Positions 1 to 9,397 of a stretch of 64,000 bases of DNA are shown piece after piece. The stretch's first letter is position 1; every line of letters begins with the position of its first letter. Source of the stretch: Sphingobacteriaceae bacterium (GTDB taxonomy: Bacteria; Bacteroidota; Bacteroidia; Sphingobacteriales; Sphingobacteriaceae); contig JAQSWM010000011.1 of the NCBI GenBank assembly GCA_029266635.1, positions 1-64,000 on the forward strand, in the 5' to 3' direction. The notes beneath the pieces are model-generated. The model made no database searches and had not been told where the DNA came from. It saw only the letters and a list, made by a program, of their open reading frames with translations. Both the position numbers and the translations under genes were made by a program.

Positions 1-499
1 TTAAAATCACATCAAACCGATCCGCGTAAGCCAACTCTTTCTCAGCTTTCTTTATACGTTCCCTCAGCTTCAGTTCACTGTCGGTGCCACGGCCGCGAAG
101 GCGCTCAATCAAAACATCCAGCGAGGGCGGTTGCACAAAAACAGCCAGCGCATCGTCTTCATACTTACGCTTAAGATGCAAGCCGCCTTCTACGTCAATA
201 TCAAAAATCACATGCTTGCCCGTCTTCCAAATCCGTTCAATCTCCGAACGTAAGGTGCCGTAAAATGTGCCTGAATAAACCTCTTCGAACTCCACAAATT
301 CTTTCTGCGCAATGCGGTGCAGGAACTCTTCTTTGGAAATAAAGTAATAGTCTTCGCCGTGGCGCTCCGTTCCGCGTGATTGGCGGGTGGTAGCCGAAAT
401 AGAAAATGACAGTTCGGGGAAGACATCCAGCAAATGGCGGACTATGGTGGTTTTGCCTGCGCCGGAAGGAGCTGAAAATATGATGAGTTTACCGTTCAT
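1..499 (-). CDS. gmk: Guanylate kinase, C-terminal end cut off by window edge
   Basis: Phosphorylates GMP to GDP with ATP, in cytosolic purine nucleotide metabolism. Reading the minus strand from the ATG at 499 gives a protein starting MNGKLIIFSAPSGAGKTT, with the P-loop at residues 10-18. A GMP-binding stretch follows (SATTR, RHGEDYYF), then a DIDVEGG segment. The frame stays open to base 1, so 166 codons are visible out of the usual 190-205 and the C-terminal part of the kinase fold is missing. It lies 65 bases downstream of yicC on the same strand; the yicC-gmk pairing is common in bacteria and supports both calls. Confidence 0.95.
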   Translation of the reverse strand, partial: MNGKLIIFSAPSGAGKTTIVRHLLDVFPELSFSISATTRQSRGTERHGEDYYFISKEEFLHRIAQKEFVEFEEVYSGTFYGTLRSEIERIWKTGKHVIFDIDVEGGLHLKRKYEDDALAVFVQPPSLDVLIERLRGRGTDSELKLRERIKKAEKELAYADRFDVIL

Positions 500-564
500 T
501 GGGCTGCGGGTTGTGTGGGATGGGTTGTGGGCGGTTCTCGCAACTCACAACGCTCAACACACAA

Positions 565-1440
565 CTATAATACGTTCAACAATTGTTCCTTGATTTTTTC
601 GAGTTCTTCTTTCATGCCCACTACCACCTGTTGTATCTGTGCGTCGTTGGCTTTTGAGCCAAGAGTATTAATTTCTCTTCCTATTTCCTGGGAGATGAAG
701 CCGAGCTTTTTGCCGTTCGCGTCGGGCGATTTGAGGGTTTGCAGAAAATAATCGCAATGGCTGCGCAGCCGGATTTTTTCTTCCGTGATATCTAATTTTT
801 CGATGTAGAAGATCAGCTCCTGCTCGAAGCGGTTTTCGTCGATATTTTCTTTCCCAACAAATTGCTCCAGGACCTGGTTAATACGTTCGCGGATCTGCGG
901 GATACGGTTCGGGTCCTGGGTTTCAACTCTTGTAAGCGCTTCCAGAATATTGTTGATCCGTAGCACCAGGTCTTGCTGCAACACTTTCCCCTCGTCTTCC
1001 CTGAACTTCTGGAATCCGGTCATTGCCTGGCTGAAGATGCCAAACAGTTGCTTCCACTCTTCCTCGGAGACCGTATCTTCTTCGTAGCGGATCACATCCG
1101 GAAAGTTCAGTGCCAGTTGTAATAAGTTGCTTCCGGTATCGCCCAGCTCATCCGCCGCAGAGCGAAGCAGCTTGTAATATAATTTTAGCAGGTTTTGGTT
1201 GATCGATGCCGTTTTTGCATCGCCTTCGGCATACTCAGCGTTTAAACTGACATTTACTTTTCCCCGCTCAATTTGCTTGCTGCACTCATTGCGGATCAGC
1301 AACTCTTTATCTGAAAATGACTTAGGAAGTTTAAGTGATAGCTCCAGGAATTTGCTGTTGAGAGATTTGATCTCTACGGTATATTTTGCCTGTGCAAAGT
1401 CGCCGGTGGCAATTCCATAGCCGGTCATGGATTTAATCAT
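565..1440 (-). CDS. yicC: YicC family endoribonuclease
   Basis: A 291-residue YicC-family protein. The family carries an N-terminal YicC domain and a C-terminal DUF1732 domain, and the E. coli member is a ribonuclease involved in small-RNA turnover. Here the N-terminus MIKSMTGYG is the family's hallmark start. The C-terminus has the typical EKLDITEE and GFISQEIGREINTLGSK segments. I chose the ATG at 1440 over an upstream TTG at 1446 because family members begin with MI(K/R)SMTG. It is first in a two-gene unit with gmk. No convincing promoter is visible, because the only TAnnTTTG match (1444-1451) abuts the start codon. Confidence 0.93.
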   Translation of the reverse strand: MIKSMTGYGIATGDFAQAKYTVEIKSLNSKFLELSLKLPKSFSDKELLIRNECSKQIERGKVNVSLNAEYAEGDAKTASINQNLLKLYYKLLRSAADELGDTGSNLLQLALNFPDVIRYEEDTVSEEEWKQLFGIFSQAMTGFQKFREDEGKVLQQDLVLRINNILEALTRVETQDPNRIPQIRERINQVLEQFVGKENIDENRFEQELIFYIEKLDITEEKIRLRSHCDYFLQTLKSPDANGKKLGFISQEIGREINTLGSKANDAQIQQVVVGMKEELEKIKEQLLNVL

Positions 1441-1516
1441 GGGCAAAGATATAATTTATTGATTTATGGCTGCCGCCAATCTGAGGGAATCTGCGAGCCC
1501 TCTTGCTTAATTTTCT

Positions 1517-1652
1517 CCCGCTGATTTCGCTGATTTTCGCAGAATCTGTCAGCGCTGATCTGCGTAATCTGCGGGATGTTAAAGTCTCTGCTCCCGCTGA
1601 TCTCGCTGATTTTCGCAGAATCTATCAGAGTACATCTGCGTCATCTGCGGGA
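1517..1652 (-). repeat. Two tandem 60-bp palindromic repeat units
   Basis: Two 60-bp units lie at 1517-1576 and 1593-1652. Each opens with CCCGCTGAT(T/C)TCGCTGAT and closes with ATCTGCG(T)(A/C)ATCTGCGGGA, so the ends are imperfect inverted repeats that could fold back. The same family, in the opposite orientation, occurs at 28528-28781 and 36836-37062. The units fill most of the 321-base gap between yicC and gcvP. Their translation creates a spurious N-terminal extension of gcvP ([10 protein letters not shown]). Confidence 0.85.
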
Positions 1653-1731
1653 CAACTTCAACTTTCCTAATCCAGGCAACTTTTTCCTGCAAACCCCTGC
1701 TCTTGCACCCGAAATATCTATCCCTTTTCCG

Positions 1732-1739
1732 TACCTTTG
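1732..1739 (+). promoter_or_regulatory. Bacteroidota -7 element for gcvP
   Basis: TACCTTTG fits the TAnnTTTG consensus exactly and lies 22 bases before the chosen gcvP ATG, giving a short leader of about 16 bases. No clear -33 TTG is seen at the usual spacing. Confidence 0.5.
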
Positions 1740-1761
1740 CGCACAAAATCCCACTCTTTGC

Positions 1762-4638
1762 ATGAAGCTGAATGTAGATTATCAGGAAAAATTTGAGTCC
1801 CGCCATATTGCTCCTAATCAGCAGGAAACTGCTAAAATGATCCAAACAATTGGAGTAAATTCTCTCGATGAACTGATCGAACAAACAGTTCCGGCAGCAA
1901 TCCGGCTGAAAAACGGGCTCAATCTTCCGCCGGCAAAGAGCGAAGCTGATTATCTCGCGGCATTGAAAAACGTAGCATCTAAGAACAAGGTTTACAAATC
2001 ATACATCGGTCAGGGCTACTATGACGTAAATGTGCCGGCTGTAATTCAGCGAAACATCCTCGAAAATCCGGGTTGGTACACACAATATACACCGTATCAG
2101 GCGGAGATTTCGCAGGGACGTTTGCAAGCCTTGCTGAATTATCAAACCATGGTTATTTCCCTAACCGGGATGGAAATTGCCAACGCCTCTTTGCTCGATG
2201 AAGGCACCGCAGCGGCAGAAGCCATGTTCATGCAGTACAGCCTTCGCAAAAACAATGATGCAAAAGTGTTTTTTGTATCTGAGGAAGTATTCCCGCAAAC
2301 TATCGACATTCTAAAAACCCGTTCACAACCTTACGGTATAGAAATACAAATCGGCGATCACCGCACAGTCGAGCTGAGCGAATCTATGTTCGGTGCAATC
2401 GTTCAGTATCCCGCTGCAAGCGGAGAAGTATTTGACTATGCAGAATTCGCGGCTAACGCTCACGAAAAAGGAATTAAGCTTACGGTAGCTGCTGATCTTC
2501 TGAGCCTTGCACTTTTAACTCCTCCGGGAGAATGGGGCGCCGACATTGTGGTAGGTACCAGCCAGCGCTTCGGTGTGCCGATGGGCTTCGGCGGTCCGCA
2601 CGCAGCTTACTTCGCGACCAAAGAAGAATACAAACGCTCAATGCCCGGACGAATCATTGGTGTAACGATAGACTCAGCCGGCAACTATGCACTACGGATG
2701 GCTTTGCAAACCCGCGAGCAGCATATCCGCCGCGATAAGGCAACCTCAAATATCTGCACAGCACAGGCTTTATTAGCAATCATGGCTGGAATGTATGCCT
2801 CTTACCACGGGCCTAAAGGCATCCAGGCGATTGCCGAGCGGGTGCATGGCTTGTCAGTGTTGCTATCACAATCACTAGAAAGCCTCGGATACAAACAGGC
2901 AAACGCCGCATTTTTCGATACGATAAAAGTCGAGCTGGCGGACCTGGTTTCTTCAATACATTCAGAATGCCTGAACAACGATATCAATCTAAACTACCAG
3001 GATTCTCTGGCGACTATTTCACTTGATGAGACTACTTCTCCCGAAGACGTCAAAACTCTTGTGCGCATCTTCGCGAAGGTGAAAGGCAAAACCTTGAGTG
3101 ATGTTGATTTCGCAGGAATTCAGGCAGCTTTAGAGACCAATATCCCGCAAGCACTGCAACGCACATCAGAATATTTAACGCATCCGGTATTTACATCGCA
3201 TCATTCGGAGCATGAGATGTTGCGCTACATCAAATCGCTAGAAGCTAAGGACCTTTCGCTTTGTAATTCCATGATCCCGCTTGGCTCCTGCACCATGAAG
3301 CTGAACGCAACTACTGAGATGGTTCCGATTACGTGGGCAGAGTTTAGTAAACTGCACCCTTTTGCGCCAACAGATCAAACCGGCGGTTACATGCAGATCT
3401 TTAGCGAACTAAATGACTGGTTGAGCGAAATCACCGGCTTTGCAGCGATGAGCCTCCAGCCTAACGCCGGCGCTCAGGGTGAATATGCGGGGTTGATGGT
3501 GATCAGGGCTTATCACCAGGACCGCGGCGATCATCACCGAAATATTGCGCTAATCCCATCCTCTGCTCACGGCACAAATCCCGCTTCTGCGGCTATGGCC
3601 GGAATGAAGATTATCGTGGTAAAGTGCGATGAACGTGGGAATATCGATGTGAATGATCTGAGGCTTCGGGCTGAAGAGAATAAAGACAACTTATCTTGCC
3701 TGATGGTTACTTATCCATCTACGCACGGTGTTTTCGAGGAATCCATCATCGAGATCTGCGAAATTATACATCAAAACGGCGGACAGGTTTACATGGACGG
3801 CGCCAACATGAATGCGCAGGTTGGGCTTACCAGTCCGGCGAATATTGGCGCAGACGTTTGTCACCTGAACCTGCATAAAACATTCTGTATTCCGCACGGC
3901 GGCGGCGGTCCGGGCATGGGGCCGATTGGTGTTGCCAAGCACCTGGTGCCGTATTTACCAGGGCATGCGGTTGTGCAGATTGGCGGAGCGAAATCGATTC
4001 CTGCAGTTTCGGCAGCACCTTGGGGTTCCGCTTCTATCTTGCTGATCTCACATGCCTACATCGCGATGATGGGCGCAGAGGGTTTGACCAACGCAACTAA
4101 ATATGCCATACTGAATGCGAACTACATAAAAGCAAGACTAGAGAATCACTATCCGGTTCTGTACTCAGGTGTTAATGGCCGTTGCGCACACGAAATGATT
4201 TTGGATTGCCGTGCATTCAAAAATTTCGGCATTGAGGTAACTGACATCGCCAAACGGCTAATGGATTATGGCTTCCACGCACCTACCGTTTCTTTTCCGG
4301 TTGCGGGAACGCTCATGATTGAGCCAACTGAATCTGAGCCTAAACATGAACTTGATCGCTTTTGCGATGCGATGATTGCCATCCACGAGGAAATAGATGC
4401 GGTGGAAAAAGGCACATCCGACAAAACAAACAATCCGCTGAAAAATGCGCCCCATACTGCTGCTGTAGTAACAGGAAATGATTGGGATCGTCCATACGAT
4501 CGACAAAAAGCGGCATTTCCGCTGCCTTACGTGGCGGAGCATAAGTTCTGGCCTTCAGTTGGCAGAGTGAATGATACTTACGGCGACCGCACGTTGATTT
4601 GCGCCTGTCCGCCGATTGAAGAATACGCAGAAGCTTAG
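1762..4638 (+). CDS. gcvP: Glycine dehydrogenase (decarboxylating), P-protein
   Basis: PLP-dependent P-protein of the glycine cleavage system. It decarboxylates glycine and passes the aminomethyl group to lipoyl H-protein in the cytosol. The 958-residue product is full length and carries both halves of the homodimeric form fused. The PLP lysine lies in the [18 protein letters not shown] segment, and [13 protein letters not shown] is another family signature. The frame is open from 1576, but the ATG at 1762 ([15 protein letters not shown]) gives the normal family N-terminus and sits just behind a -7 element. The upstream 62 codons are translated repeat. No gcvT or gcvH is nearby. Confidence 0.97.
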   Translation: MKLNVDYQEKFESRHIAPNQQETAKMIQTIGVNSLDELIEQTVPAAIRLKNGLNLPPAKSEADYLAALKNVASKNKVYKSYIGQGYYDVNVPAVIQRNILENPGWYTQYTPYQAEISQGRLQALLNYQTMVISLTGMEIANASLLDEGTAAAEAMFMQYSLRKNNDAKVFFVSEEVFPQTIDILKTRSQPYGIEIQIGDHRTVELSESMFGAIVQYPAASGEVFDYAEFAANAHEKGIKLTVAADLLSLALLTPPGEWGADIVVGTSQRFGVPMGFGGPHAAYFATKEEYKRSMPGRIIGVTIDSAGNYALRMALQTREQHIRRDKATSNICTAQALLAIMAGMYASYHGPKGIQAIAERVHGLSVLLSQSLESLGYKQANAAFFDTIKVELADLVSSIHSECLNNDINLNYQDSLATISLDETTSPEDVKTLVRIFAKVKGKTLSDVDFAGIQAALETNIPQALQRTSEYLTHPVFTSHHSEHEMLRYIKSLEAKDLSLCNSMIPLGSCTMKLNATTEMVPITWAEFSKLHPFAPTDQTGGYMQIFSELNDWLSEITGFAAMSLQPNAGAQGEYAGLMVIRAYHQDRGDHHRNIALIPSSAHGTNPASAAMAGMKIIVVKCDERGNIDVNDLRLRAEENKDNLSCLMVTYPSTHGVFEESIIEICEIIHQNGGQVYMDGANMNAQVGLTSPANIGADVCHLNLHKTFCIPHGGGGPGMGPIGVAKHLVPYLPGHAVVQIGGAKSIPAVSAAPWGSASILLISHAYIAMMGAEGLTNATKYAILNANYIKARLENHYPVLYSGVNGRCAHEMILDCRAFKNFGIEVTDIAKRLMDYGFHAPTVSFPVAGTLMIEPTESEPKHELDRFCDAMIAIHEEIDAVEKGTSDKTNNPLKNAPHTAAVVTGNDWDRPYDRQKAAFPLPYVAEHKFWPSVGRVNDTYGDRTLICACPPIEEYAEA

Positions 4639-4721
4639 TAACTGACGCTTCGGAAGAAGGGTTTTTTATTGAAGACAGTTTGCTACCACGAATATAAATG
4701 CGGTTTTAGTGGCATTTGATG

Positions 4722-4729
4722 TATTTTTG
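4722..4729 (+). promoter_or_regulatory. Possible -7 element for the PAS kinase gene
   Basis: TATTTTTG matches TAnnTTTG, 32 bases before the ATG at 4762. There is no good -33 match, so this is weak support. Confidence 0.35.
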
Positions 4730-4761
4730 ATAACTTAAACCAACTTACATATCTACATAAC

Positions 4762-6108
4762 ATGCCGTTACCGTTGTGGTACCTAATCTATGCGCACGCT
4801 CAAAAAATCGCCATCGGCATAAGCTCATTTAAACTCACAGGTTACGCTTCCTTGCCGCTGTTAGGCCATATTCAAACACCGTATCCATACATATTTTCAA
4901 TCCTTCTTTTTGGAATTGTGGTTGCCCTTGGAATTTTCTTTTGGAACAGGGAGCTCCGGCGACAGGTGAACCTAAAAACAATAGCTCTTCAAAACGAGAA
5001 TTCACAAAGACATGAGGCGGAGCAGAAACTTGAGCTTGCTGTGGAGGCTGCCGGGCTGGGAACCTGGCACTGGGATGTTGCGACCGGCAATCTGGAGTTC
5101 AACGAGCGCTGGGCAAAGATGCTAGGTTACGAGCTCCAGGATATCCCGACCAACAATAGCGATTGGACAACGTTAGTTCATCCTGAAGACGTCGCCAACC
5201 TCAACACTTCGTCAGAAGAACTAATAAACGGGCATGCATTGTCCAACTCGATTGCATATCGCCTAAAAACTCAAGGCGGCAAGTGGAAGTGGATTTTATC
5301 CGTGAGAAAAGCGGTTAGCCGGGATGCCAGTGGGATAGCCGAGCGCATTGCCGGGATCCATGTAGACATAGATGTAATTAAAGGCAAGGAAAATGAGTTG
5401 AACGCAGTCTCCAAAGAACTCATAAAAAAGAACATCGAGTTAGAAAAGTTCGCCTACATCACGTCTCACAATCTCCGGGCACCAGTTGTTAACTTAAAAA
5501 GCCTTACGGATATTTATGAGGAGGTAAATGCCGATGAAGCTACGGCTAAAGATATTTTCGCTAAAATCCGCCAGTCTGTAAACCGGCTAGATTCCACTCT
5601 AAACGATCTGATTGAAATTGTATCAAGCAAAGGCGGCGAGAAAGTAAAGCGTGAATACCTGCACCTTGAAACAGAGTTCAAAGCTGTGATGGAGAGTGTA
5701 GAAAATCAGCTTTCAGAAGCAGGTGCCAACATACAATACGATTTCTCGGAAGCAGAAAACATCTATTTCTCCAAACGATACCTGCACAGTACGCTCATTA
5801 ATCTGTTGACAAATGCAATCAAATACAGATCATTGGGAACAACTTTGGAAATCCGCCTGAAATCTTATCCCCACAAAGATTTTATCTACCTAAATTTCTC
5901 GGATAATGGCATCGGCATAGACCTGGAAAAGTATAGCCAGAAAATTTTTGGGCTATATCAGCGTTTCCACTTAGACAGAGACGGAAAAGGTATGGGATTG
6001 TACATTATCAAATCGCAAATCGAAGCTTTAGATGGTAAAATCAAAGTGGAAAGCGAGGTTGATAAGGGCACAACTTTCAAGATACTATTTCACAACCCTC
6101 CCGCCTAA
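4762..6108 (+). CDS. Membrane-anchored PAS sensor histidine kinase
   Basis: A 448-residue kinase. An N-terminal region with one clear membrane segment (about residues 43-60, IFSILLFGIVVALGIFFW) is followed by a PAS_3-type domain (about 90-205, GTWHWDVATG through a C-terminal IAGIHVDID), then an H-box FAYITSHNLRAP and an HATPase domain. The ATPase domain shows NLLTNAIKY, DNGIGID and GKGMGLYIIK, so the catalytic core looks intact. No response regulator is adjacent, so it is an orphan whose partner and ligand are unknown. The flanking genes do not suggest a pathway. Moderate certainty on the exact start. Confidence 0.85.
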   Translation: MPLPLWYLIYAHAQKIAIGISSFKLTGYASLPLLGHIQTPYPYIFSILLFGIVVALGIFFWNRELRRQVNLKTIALQNENSQRHEAEQKLELAVEAAGLGTWHWDVATGNLEFNERWAKMLGYELQDIPTNNSDWTTLVHPEDVANLNTSSEELINGHALSNSIAYRLKTQGGKWKWILSVRKAVSRDASGIAERIAGIHVDIDVIKGKENELNAVSKELIKKNIELEKFAYITSHNLRAPVVNLKSLTDIYEEVNADEATAKDIFAKIRQSVNRLDSTLNDLIEIVSSKGGEKVKREYLHLETEFKAVMESVENQLSEAGANIQYDFSEAENIYFSKRYLHSTLINLLTNAIKYRSLGTTLEIRLKSYPHKDFIYLNFSDNGIGIDLEKYSQKIFGLYQRFHLDRDGKGMGLYIIKSQIEALDGKIKVESEVDKGTTFKILFHNPPA

Positions 6109-6165
6109 AAAATCACACTAGTGCAATAAATCAAGAATGAATGTTTAAACATGTATTCTTAATAG

Positions 6166-6173
6166 TACTTTTG
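6166..6173 (+). promoter_or_regulatory. -7 element for the YceI gene
   Basis: TACTTTTG is an exact TAnnTTTG match 20 bases before the ATG at 6193. No strong -33 is seen. Confidence 0.5.
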
Positions 6174-6192
6174 TAGAGAAGATAAACAATAC

Positions 6193-6774
6193 ATGAAAAA
6201 AACTATTGCAATTTTAGGTTTAGCAGCACTTTTCTTTTCAGCATTCACGCCGAAAAAAGCCGACACATTTACTGTAGACACAGAGAAATCAACAATTGAG
6301 TGGATTGGCAGGAAAGTTACCGGTCAGCACAATGGCGTTATAAAAATTAAAAACGGATCGTTAGTTTACAACGGCAATTCGTTAAAAGGCGGCACTTTCG
6401 CTATAGATATGAACACCCTTGTCGCCACAGACGGTAGCGGCGCAAACTTGTTGAATCACCTGAAAAGCCCTGATTTTTTCGATGTGGCCAACAGTCCTGT
6501 CTCTACATTCGTGATAACTAAAGTTACTTCTGCCGGACAGGACAAGGTAAATATCACCGGAAATCTAACTATCAAAGGAATTACACAGCCGCTCACATTT
6601 CCTGCAGCAGTTAAAAAACAGGGAAATAATGTAGTTGCGGTAGCAAAAGGCGTAAAAGTAGATCGCACAAAATATGACATCCGCTATGGATCAAAGAGCT
6701 TCTTTGACAGCATAGGCGATAAAGCGATTGATGATGAATTTGAGTTGTCGATCAATCTGCTTGCAAAGAAATAG
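6193..6774 (+). CDS. YceI family periplasmic protein
   Basis: A 193-residue secreted protein. A signal peptide (MKKTIAILGLAALFFSAF, cut near residue 20) precedes a YceI lipocalin-like beta-barrel. The barrel is recognised from FTVDTEKSTIEWIGRK, a central HLKSPDFFDVANSP and a late GNLTIKGITQPLTF. YceI barrels bind polyisoprenoid or quinone-like lipids in known structures. The ligand here is unknown. The gene is transcribed alone, with its own -7 element and a strong terminator. It is one of three YceI-type genes in the window (also 37222-37848 and 39304-39897). Confidence 0.9.
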   Translation: MKKTIAILGLAALFFSAFTPKKADTFTVDTEKSTIEWIGRKVTGQHNGVIKIKNGSLVYNGNSLKGGTFAIDMNTLVATDGSGANLLNHLKSPDFFDVANSPVSTFVITKVTSAGQDKVNITGNLTIKGITQPLTFPAAVKKQGNNVVAVAKGVKVDRTKYDIRYGSKSFFDSIGDKAIDDEFELSINLLAKK

Positions 6775-6791
6775 GTTTGGTTGAGTAGAAG

Positions 6792-6818
6792 GGCATGCAG
6801 AAATGTATGCCTTTTTTT
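6792..6818 (+). terminator. Rho-independent terminator after YceI gene
   Basis: A 7-bp stem GGCATGC/GTATGCC (one G-T pair) with a 6-base loop is followed by seven T. It reaches the stop codon of the converging hydrolase gene. Confidence 0.85.
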
Positions 6819-7587
6819 ATGCTTCTATTATCGAAAAAGAACCTTCTTCAAACTGCACTTTTCCGATCGGCTTGCTCTTGGCATGATAAAATAAACAGGT
6901 CCAGCCTTCCTCGGCAGCCCGTTTGCCATACTCCACCCGCAGCTCCATCGCCCTGCGACCATCAAAATCATACTTAGCAATGAACTTCCTGAGCAGTTGC
7001 TCCGGCTCCGGCAAAATATCTCCGCCGTAGAAAACAGCCACCTCACCTTCTTTGACCAAAAAAACCTGGTGATACTCACAATGCCCACCCGTTAATTCAT
7101 AGCTGATCTCATTCGTGAGCTGTCCGCTACCCTCAACAAAAACCAGGTTTCCGCTGCGTTGAAGCACATCGAATATTTCAGTTTTGTACGATTTGGATGG
7201 CTTGCTATACGCGGTTTCCCACTCGCCTCTTTGCACAACGTATTCGGCATTCGGAAAGCTGAGCTGCCATTGCCCATCCTTCTCATACACCATCCCACCC
7301 GAATGGTCGAAATGCAGGTGCGACATTAGCACCAGGTTTACATCTCCAGGATTGTATCCCGCTTCACGGATATTTCGGCGGATCATCAGCTCGCCAGATT
7401 CATCTTTGTATCCCAGCCCTGCATCAAAAACTACCAACCCTGATTTAGTCTCAAGCAAAAAAGGCTGTACGTAAATAAACAGCGAAGCCGGACGGCTTTT
7501 TGGATCATCCGTAGCCGGATTAAAGGGGATAAACTTTTTTGAAGTATCTACAGAAAAGGAGCCTTCGTACAGAGCAAACGTTTTCAC
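6817..7587 (-). CDS. MBL-fold metallo-hydrolase
   Basis: A 256-residue metallo-beta-lactamase-fold hydrolase without a signal peptide, so probably cytosolic. The zinc motif HLHFDHSGG is intact, and later metal ligands are visible at GGHCEYHQ and YGGDILP. The overall shape (a short N-terminal strand region, VVFDAGLGYKD, then HxHxDH) resembles N-acyl homoserine lactonase-type enzymes and related quorum-quenching hydrolases. That substrate is only a guess, because the same fold serves many esters and lactones. The gene converges on the YceI gene and diverges from recJ. An 18-bp perfect palindrome lies in the divergent gap and may be its operator. Confidence 0.85.
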   Translation of the reverse strand: MKTFALYEGSFSVDTSKKFIPFNPATDDPKSRPASLFIYVQPFLLETKSGLVVFDAGLGYKDESGELMIRRNIREAGYNPGDVNLVLMSHLHFDHSGGMVYEKDGQWQLSFPNAEYVVQRGEWETAYSKPSKSYKTEIFDVLQRSGNLVFVEGSGQLTNEISYELTGGHCEYHQVFLVKEGEVAVFYGGDILPEPEQLLRKFIAKYDFDGRRAMELRVEYGKRAAEEGWTCLFYHAKSKPIGKVQFEEGSFSIIEA

Positions 7588-7612
7588 AGATGTGGATGTT
7601 TTTAGTGGCTGG

Positions 7613-7630
7613 ATGTTAACCGGTTAACAT
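7613..7630. promoter_or_regulatory. 18-bp perfect palindrome, likely operator
   Basis: ATGTTAACCGGTTAACAT is identical to its reverse complement. It lies 26 bases upstream of the hydrolase start and 60 bases upstream of recJ. A central CCGG/CG with AT-rich arms is the usual shape of LacI-family operators. The regulator is not in the window. Confidence 0.55.
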
Positions 7631-7690
7631 TTGGGCTGATGAAATCAGTTCAATTAATGCCTATATTTACCAATTAAAAGCAGCAAATAT

Positions 7691-9394
7691 ATGCAAAAAA
7701 GGTGGGTGGAACGGGAGGCAGAAAACCAGGAGGCAATAGCCGATTTGCAAGACTGCCTGCAAGTAGACCAAGTGCTTGCCACCCTCCTCGCCAAACGCGG
7801 CGTTACCTGCTTTGACGAGGCGAAGAGCTATTTCCGCCCAAGCCTCGGCCACCTGCACGACCCATTTTTAATGCAGGATATGGAACGGGCCGTTCTGCGA
7901 ATTGAAAAGGCGATAAATGCTGGAGAACGTGTGCTGATTTACGGCGATTATGACGTAGATGGCACCACATCGGTAGCTCTCGCTTACAGCTTCTTCAGAA
8001 AGTATTTGCGGAACATAGACTTCTACATTCCCGACAGGTACAAGGAGGGATATGGAATTTCGACTGCAGGAATTGACTTTGCAGCCCAGCACCATTACAC
8101 ATTAATAATCGCTCTCGACTGTGGGATCAAGTCGGTTGACAAGGTTGCTTACGCGAAAGACCTCGGAATAGATTTTATCATTTGCGACCATCACCTTCCG
8201 GGAGATGCTTTGCCCGATGCTTATGCAGTTCTTGACCCGAAACGAAAAGATTGTGAGTATCCTTATAAAGAACTTTCGGGATGCGGGATTGGCTTTAAGC
8301 TGATTCAGGCTTTCGCTCAGAAAAACGATATCGATTTCAGCGAAATAAGCTGCTACCTTGATCTGGTAGCCGTTAGCATTGCTTCAGATATTGTTCCAAT
8401 AACTGGTGAAAACCGCACCATCGCCTGGTTTGGTTTAAAGAAACTGAACACCGAGCCTTGTAACGGGCTGGCTGCACTCATCGAGGTAGCAGGCAGAAAA
8501 GAAAACTACAGCATTTCGGATATTGTGTTCGCAATTGGCCCACGCATCAACGCTGCCGGCCGCATTGATGATGCAAAGCACGCTGTGAACCTGCTTATCG
8601 CGGATAACGCAAACTCAGCCCGGGATAGGGGGATGCTAATCAACCTTAAAAATACCGAGCGAAAAGAGCACGATATTTCAATCACCGAGCAAGCGCTTGC
8701 GATGATCCAGGCTGATTCTTCTCTTTTAAACAGGAAGACAACGGTCCTTTTTGACCAAAACTGGCACAAAGGCGTAATCGGCATTGTGGCATCGCGGTTA
8801 ACGGAAAAATATTATCGTCCAACCATTGTCCTGACCAAATCAAACGATCATGTTGCAGGCTCGGCACGTTCGGTAACAGGTTTTGACCTGTACGAAGCAT
8901 TGAGCTCATGCAGTGATCTGCTCGAACAGTTTGGGGGGCACAAATACGCAGCAGGCTTGACTATGAAGCCGGAGAATGTACCGGCGTTTCAGCAGAAGTT
9001 TGAAGAGATTGTATCAAGCACTATTCCCGATGAGCTGCTGATCCAGGAGATCCTAATAGATGCAAATCTTAATTTCAAGAATATCACACCAAAGTTCCTT
9101 CGCATTCTCAACCAGTTTTCGCCGTTCGGCCCGGGGAACATGGCTCCGGTTTTTTTAAGTAAAAGCGTGTATGTAAGTGGTTCAGCCTCGTTGGTGGGCA
9201 ACAATCACCTTAAAATGTGTGTCAAGCAGGACGATTCGGCAACTTTCGACTGCATTGGTTTCGGGCTGGGAGACTATATTGTTCACGTCAACAAAGGTGT
9301 TCCTTTTGAGATGTGCTATACCATAGAAGAGAATGTGTGGAAGGATAGAAAAACGGTTCAACTGAACATTAAAGGCATACGTACAATTGTGTAA
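7691..9394 (+). CDS. recJ: Single-stranded-DNA-specific exonuclease RecJ
   Basis: A 5'-3' single-strand DNA exonuclease used in recombination and mismatch or base-excision repair. The 567 residues cover the whole family fold. The DHH domain shows YGDYDVDGTTSVAL, ALDCGIKS and the name-giving ICDHHLPGD. The DHHA1 domain shows GHKYAAGLTM, and a C-terminal OB-like domain follows. The start MQKRWVERE is the first ATG in frame. lptB follows after three bases and the GH3 gene after that, suggesting one transcript. Confidence 0.96.
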   Translation: MQKRWVEREAENQEAIADLQDCLQVDQVLATLLAKRGVTCFDEAKSYFRPSLGHLHDPFLMQDMERAVLRIEKAINAGERVLIYGDYDVDGTTSVALAYSFFRKYLRNIDFYIPDRYKEGYGISTAGIDFAAQHHYTLIIALDCGIKSVDKVAYAKDLGIDFIICDHHLPGDALPDAYAVLDPKRKDCEYPYKELSGCGIGFKLIQAFAQKNDIDFSEISCYLDLVAVSIASDIVPITGENRTIAWFGLKKLNTEPCNGLAALIEVAGRKENYSISDIVFAIGPRINAAGRIDDAKHAVNLLIADNANSARDRGMLINLKNTERKEHDISITEQALAMIQADSSLLNRKTTVLFDQNWHKGVIGIVASRLTEKYYRPTIVLTKSNDHVAGSARSVTGFDLYEALSSCSDLLEQFGGHKYAAGLTMKPENVPAFQQKFEEIVSSTIPDELLIQEILIDANLNFKNITPKFLRILNQFSPFGPGNMAPVFLSKSVYVSGSASLVGNNHLKMCVKQDDSATFDCIGFGLGDYIVHVNKGVPFEMCYTIEENVWKDRKTVQLNIKGIRTIV

Positions 9395-9397
9395 CAG

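Noticed and set aside
1444-1451. TATCTTTG on the minus strand as a -7 element for yicC
   Set aside because: It touches the yicC ATG at 1440, so the transcript would begin inside the coding region.
1576-1761. N-terminal extension of gcvP
   Set aside because: It is translated palindromic repeat; the ATG at 1762 gives the normal family start and lies just behind a -7 element.
6817-7587. Firm naming of the MBL-fold protein as an AHL lactonase
   Set aside because: The zinc motif is general to the fold; no quorum-sensing genes are nearby.
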